Of a DNA stretch of 64,000 bases, positions 61,072 through 64,000 are shown one piece after another. How positions within the stretch are numbered: the first letter of the stretch is position 1; every line of letters begins with the position of its first letter. Origin of the DNA: Daedaleopsis sinensis (taxonomy: Eukaryota; Basidiomycota; Agaricomycetes; Polyporales; Polyporaceae). Where the stretch lies: positions 1,426,001 through 1,490,000 of the forward strand of contig CM066302.1 in the NCBI GenBank assembly GCA_033807695.1, in the 5' to 3' direction. The translations under genes were made by a program, and so were the position numbers. A model generated the notes under the pieces. It did no database searches. It was given only the letters and a program-made list of their open reading frames with translations, and was not told the DNA's origin.

Positions 61072-62002
61072 TCACCTGTGCGAGGCACCGTAGCGGACCT
61101 TGCGGCCCATATCGAAGGGCACGTACTTGTACTTGATCATGTGTCTGTAGAGTACGACGAATGTCAACATGCGTGTTCCACAAGGGCCGCTAGAGCCCGA
61201 TTGTGAGGATTTGACGTACTGTATTTGACGGCGCATGGTGAGGAGGAAGAGGACGAAGAAGTACACGACGAGGATGGGCCAGTACACGGGGACGTCGAAC
61301 GCCTCGAAGAAGGTGCAGAAGAACGCAATCACAGTGGCCCGTGTTGCGGAAAGCCTAGTTCGAGCCGTCAAGATAGATTTGGCGGATGGAGTCGTCATGC
61401 AGGACTCACCAAAACTGCCACTCAGGCAACCGCCTGACGAACGGACGGAACTCATCATCTCTCTGCGATGGCAGCGGCGACGACATCTCCTCCCCGCCTT
61501 CCTCAATCTCATCTGCCATTAGGTCCTCTTGAAGAGACGGGTCGAACCGGGGTTGGAGGAAGGCGAGGAAGAGGTTCAGGATGTAGATGGCATGGGCATC
61601 TTATGTGCGGAGTGGTTAGCCTTGAGTACGGAGCGGGACGAGTGATGAACGTTCAACATACAGCATACTGTGTGCTTAATGTCAGCATGTAGAAACGCCG
61701 TGGCATGAATAGAATAGCGCACCGATATACCACTATGTAATTGTCCGAAGTTCACAAGGTACATCCAGTCCTCGGTCAGAGTCGAGGCAGCAGTTTAGAA
61801 CTCGAACACAACTCACCCCTTGCGCAAATACAATCCTCAGCATGAAGATTGCGAGGAAACCCGCGGTAGATATCCACCGGTAGAGGGCGAACGGGGTGAT
61901 CCTGTCCAACCATTGCTGGTATTGGCGCTGCGCTTTGGCATAGTGCGCGAGGAGAGGTTGGAGCGGTCCTGCCGAAGCTTCGTTGTCTGATGCGGACATC
62001 AT
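61072..62002 (-). CDS. RER1: RER1, Golgi-to-ER retrieval receptor
   Basis: Starts at tandem ATGs (62002, 61999): [20 protein letters not shown]. Exon 1 ends [10 protein letters not shown] (donor after 61817). A 10-nt exon (61723-61732, TGGTATATCG) and a 6-nt exon (61662-61667, TATGCT) splice to give [20 protein letters not shown], the canonical RER1 sequence. It continues [36 protein letters not shown], then [40 protein letters not shown] and the conserved tail [19 protein letters not shown]. Branch-point-like CTGAC and CTAAC lie before the acceptors around the 6-nt exon. RER1 is a four-helix protein that returns ER membrane proteins and unassembled subunits from the cis-Golgi through COPI. 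It is the head gene of the tandem array. Confidence 0.95.
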
Positions 62003-62373
62003 TTTTCGGGTCGCTCGTCGTCGTACTTAGGTGGGTGAGGCGGCGAGGACAGGGGGAGAAGGAGGAGGACAACGTGTGCAGTGTTCGTGGTGGGACGCGA
62101 CACCGTGGCGGCCAAAGACTGTCCTCCTCGGCATCTCCCGTACAGAGCACTGTCGCCGGGCCTAGCGGCCCGGTGTATCCACCAGGTCCTGCGACGCCAT
62201 TCGCTCGCCTTCAACCTGTTTACTACCTACCGCGACAGCAGAGAGAGAACAGAGTCCATCGCGATGCCATCCACAGTATGCCCACACACGAGATATCTGA
62301 CTGAACGCTGATTCACCGCTATGCGCGGACGTAGGCATCTCCCAAAGTTCCGCCTCCTGAGGCGATCCCACAC
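62003..62373. promoter_or_regulatory. Divergent promoter region of RER1 and the glycerate-kinase-like gene
   Basis: 371 bp between the two start codons; must hold both promoters. No specific element identified. Confidence 0.5.
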
Positions 62374-63430
62374 ATGAGCTCGCACATACTCGCGCAGCTC
62401 AATGCCCATCGAGCACAGCACACGGGTTCGCATTCTTCAGGAGAACCAACGCCTCCGTTGATTGTGGGAGTACAGGGCCCTCAAGGCAGCGGAAAGACCT
62501 TCCTCACCTCCATCCTTCGGGATACTCTACAAGCTGCGCCCTATCACCTCTCAGTCGCGGTCCTGTCGCTAGACGACCTCTACCTCCCTCACGAAGGCTT
62601 AGTTGCTCTTGCACAAGCGCACCCAGAGAACCCACTCCTCAATGGGCGAGGGCAGCCAGGGACGCACGACGTCCCGCTGGGGACAGAGGTTCTCACCAGG
62701 CTTAAGCAAATCAATGTACCTTCCGCGGAGGAGCGCAGCGTCGAGCTTCCCAGTTTTGACAAGAGCCTCTTCAACGGCGAAGGAGACCGCGCGCCTGGAG
62801 CATTAGTCCGACCTCCTGTCGATGTCGTGCTCTTCGAGGGGTGGTGCGTCGGCTTCTACCCGATTCCCCGAGAGGAGGTCGAGCGCAAATGGGCGACCCC
62901 TCTTCCTGGACTGGAAGATGACTTCTTTGGAAAGCGCGGGTACAAGATAGAGAACGTCTTTGAGATCAATGAACGGCTTCGGGACTATGTCTCCTGGTGG
63001 GACCTGTTCGACGCGTTCATTCAGGTATGTCGTTCTAGACACACACACAGAGGGTTAGTTAATGTTGCATGCATGAATTCCCAGATTACACCACCAAAGG
63101 ATCATCCCTACGACTTCGTTTACAGATGGCGCCTGCAGCAAGAACATCATATGAAGGAGCGTAACGGTGGCAAAGGAATGACTGATGAGCAAGTAGAGAG
63201 GTCAGTCACTTATAATGTCCAATCATAACCTGCTGAATGACTATTCACTGTAAACTCGTGTGTGCAGATTTGTCGACCGCTATATCCCAGGGTACGTCTT
63301 CTTCGGGAACGGAGTCACTGAAGGTTGCGAGGAAGCACCTGGGCGACGAAAGTTCCCTCCGTGGACAGGCAGGGCATTGCGGGTAGTCATTGGAGAAAGC
63401 AGGGAGCTTACCGCGATTGAGACGTTCTAA
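62374..63430 (+). CDS. P-loop kinase, glycerate 3-kinase / Tda10-like
   Basis: About 315 residues, two introns (after DAFIQ and inside the Arg before FVDRY). Walker A is VGVQGPQGSGKTFLTSIL; AVLSLDDLYLPHEGLVALA and LLNGRGQPGTHDVPLGTEVL are typical of plant-type D-glycerate 3-kinase and yeast Tda10. Then PSFDKSLFNGEGDR, VDVVLFEGWCVGFYPIP (Walker B-like with the FEGW motif) and DPFIQ-like DLFDAFIQ, followed by YDFVYRWRLQQEHHMK and MTDEQVERFVDRYIPGYVFF. Ends GESRELTAIETF. The plant enzyme ends photorespiration by phosphorylating glycerate; in fungi it would feed glycerate into glycolysis, but the substrate of Tda10 itself is unsettled. Confidence 0.85.
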
Positions 63431-63574
63431 ATAGGGGTTTATGTGGTATGAACGAAATAGAACAGTGCCCGCCGCCATCCGCCCTAGCCACTGGCTATAC
63501 AGTATAGAACTAGCCTGCTCCGAACGGTCGCTGCTGAGTTACTAGCTCTAGCTTGAACCGCCAAAAAGCTGGGC

Positions 63575-63647
63575 TTCCCATTAGCCGACTTGAACGACTG
63601 ACCTCATCATTACAAGTGATGCGCTCTACCAACTGAGCTAAACGGGA
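63575..63647 (-). tRNA. tRNA-Thr (anticodon TGT)
   Basis: Read on the minus strand, a 73-nt cloverleaf: acceptor stem TCCCGTT with AATGGGA (one G-T pair), D arm GCTCAGTTGGTAGAGC, anticodon stem CATCA/TGATG with loop CTTGTAA, and T arm AGTCG-TTCAAGT-CGGCT. The anticodon TGT (63612-63614) reads ACA threonine codons. No intron. Internal A and B boxes (TAGCTCAGTTGG, GTTCAAGTC) are intact. Discriminator base A; no encoded CCA, as expected. Confidence 0.95.
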
Positions 63648-63856
63648 GGTGTGATCAATGTCCATCGCGATGACCGACGGTGTTTGAAGGATGCCACTGC
63701 CTTTTTGAGCCCAACACATTCGGGCGCTTGAGTCGCCTAATCGGGCCGTACTGCACCGCTTACCTTTTGACATCGGACCTTGACCTCTGCCTCCAGCCTG
63801 TCCTTGGACTCAGCTTGTTCTTGTTCTCTCCCAACACTGCTAGGCGATCATCCATA

Positions 63857-64000
63857 ATGGCCCTCATTGAAGTAAGACAACTTGCTCTCTTAACGATGAG
63901 CATAGAAGGCTAACGAGGACTGTCGTTTACCACTGGTCTCGCTTGGCCGCTTCTGCCGCCCATCCGACTATGCGAGTTTAGGTCATCGCAAACGACCGTC
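63857..64000 (+). CDS. Possible 5' end of an unrecognised gene
   Basis: ATGGCCCTCATTGAA followed by GTAAGA could be a first exon (MALIE) ending at a donor. After either of two possible acceptors (CATAG or ACGAG) a frame stays open to the window edge: DCRLPLVSLGRFCRPSDYAS and on. I do not recognise the protein, both introns would be short (34 or 46 bp), and the rest is outside the window. Confidence 0.3.

Overview
The window is nuclear DNA of a filamentous basidiomycete, most likely a wood-decay Agaricomycete of the polypore type. Genes are cut by many 45-70 bp GT-AG introns, coding DNA is GC-rich, genes lie close together on both strands, and the families are typically basidiomycete (flavocytochrome b2-like enzymes, F-box proteins, TRK potassium transporter, Omega-class GSTs). 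The gene models below were spliced by eye, so exon edges are predictions.

Layout: 1-1071 (-) is a partial isocitrate-lyase/PEP-mutase superfamily enzyme of the oxaloacetate acetylhydrolase type. 3457-14049 holds two flavocytochrome b2-like dehydrogenases (+) that flank two tandem single-pass membrane proteins (-). 14840-17753 (-) is an alpha-arrestin and 18639-23137 (-) a TRK potassium transporter with very small exons. 23572-36011 is mostly housekeeping: dynactin p25, a mitochondrial TMEM70-like protein, the PP2A methyltransferase, a broken HNH-nuclease gene, TIM22, an aminoglycoside-phosphotransferase-fold kinase and APC2. 36691-54580 (+) carries an F-box protein, a metal-dependent amidohydrolase, eIF4G, mitochondrial HSP70 with a heat-shock element, two Omega-like GSTs and a steroid-reductase-like membrane protein. 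55158-62002 (-) is a tandem array of four divergent RER1-like genes ending in canonical RER1. 62374-63430 (+) is a glycerate-kinase-like P-loop kinase, followed by a tRNA-Thr and perhaps the start of another gene.

Three things stand out. (i) The RER1 array: all five genes keep the same architecture, including two consecutive tiny exons (10 nt, 16 nt in one copy, then 6 nt). The paralogs have lost RER1's C-terminal tail and gained long acidic loops. In one copy the 6-nt exon with both its splice sites lies inside one arm of a perfect 25-bp inverted repeat, so the pre-mRNA could fold over it. (ii) Both flavocytochrome b2-like proteins lack a mitochondrial presequence and end in peroxisomal signals (SKL, AKM). 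With the neighbouring isocitrate-lyase-superfamily gene this suggests glyoxylate/oxalate metabolism rather than classical mitochondrial lactate oxidation. (iii) The two membrane proteins end in PPAYG, a WW-domain (Rsp5-type) ligand, and an alpha-arrestin with two PPxY motifs lies nearby.
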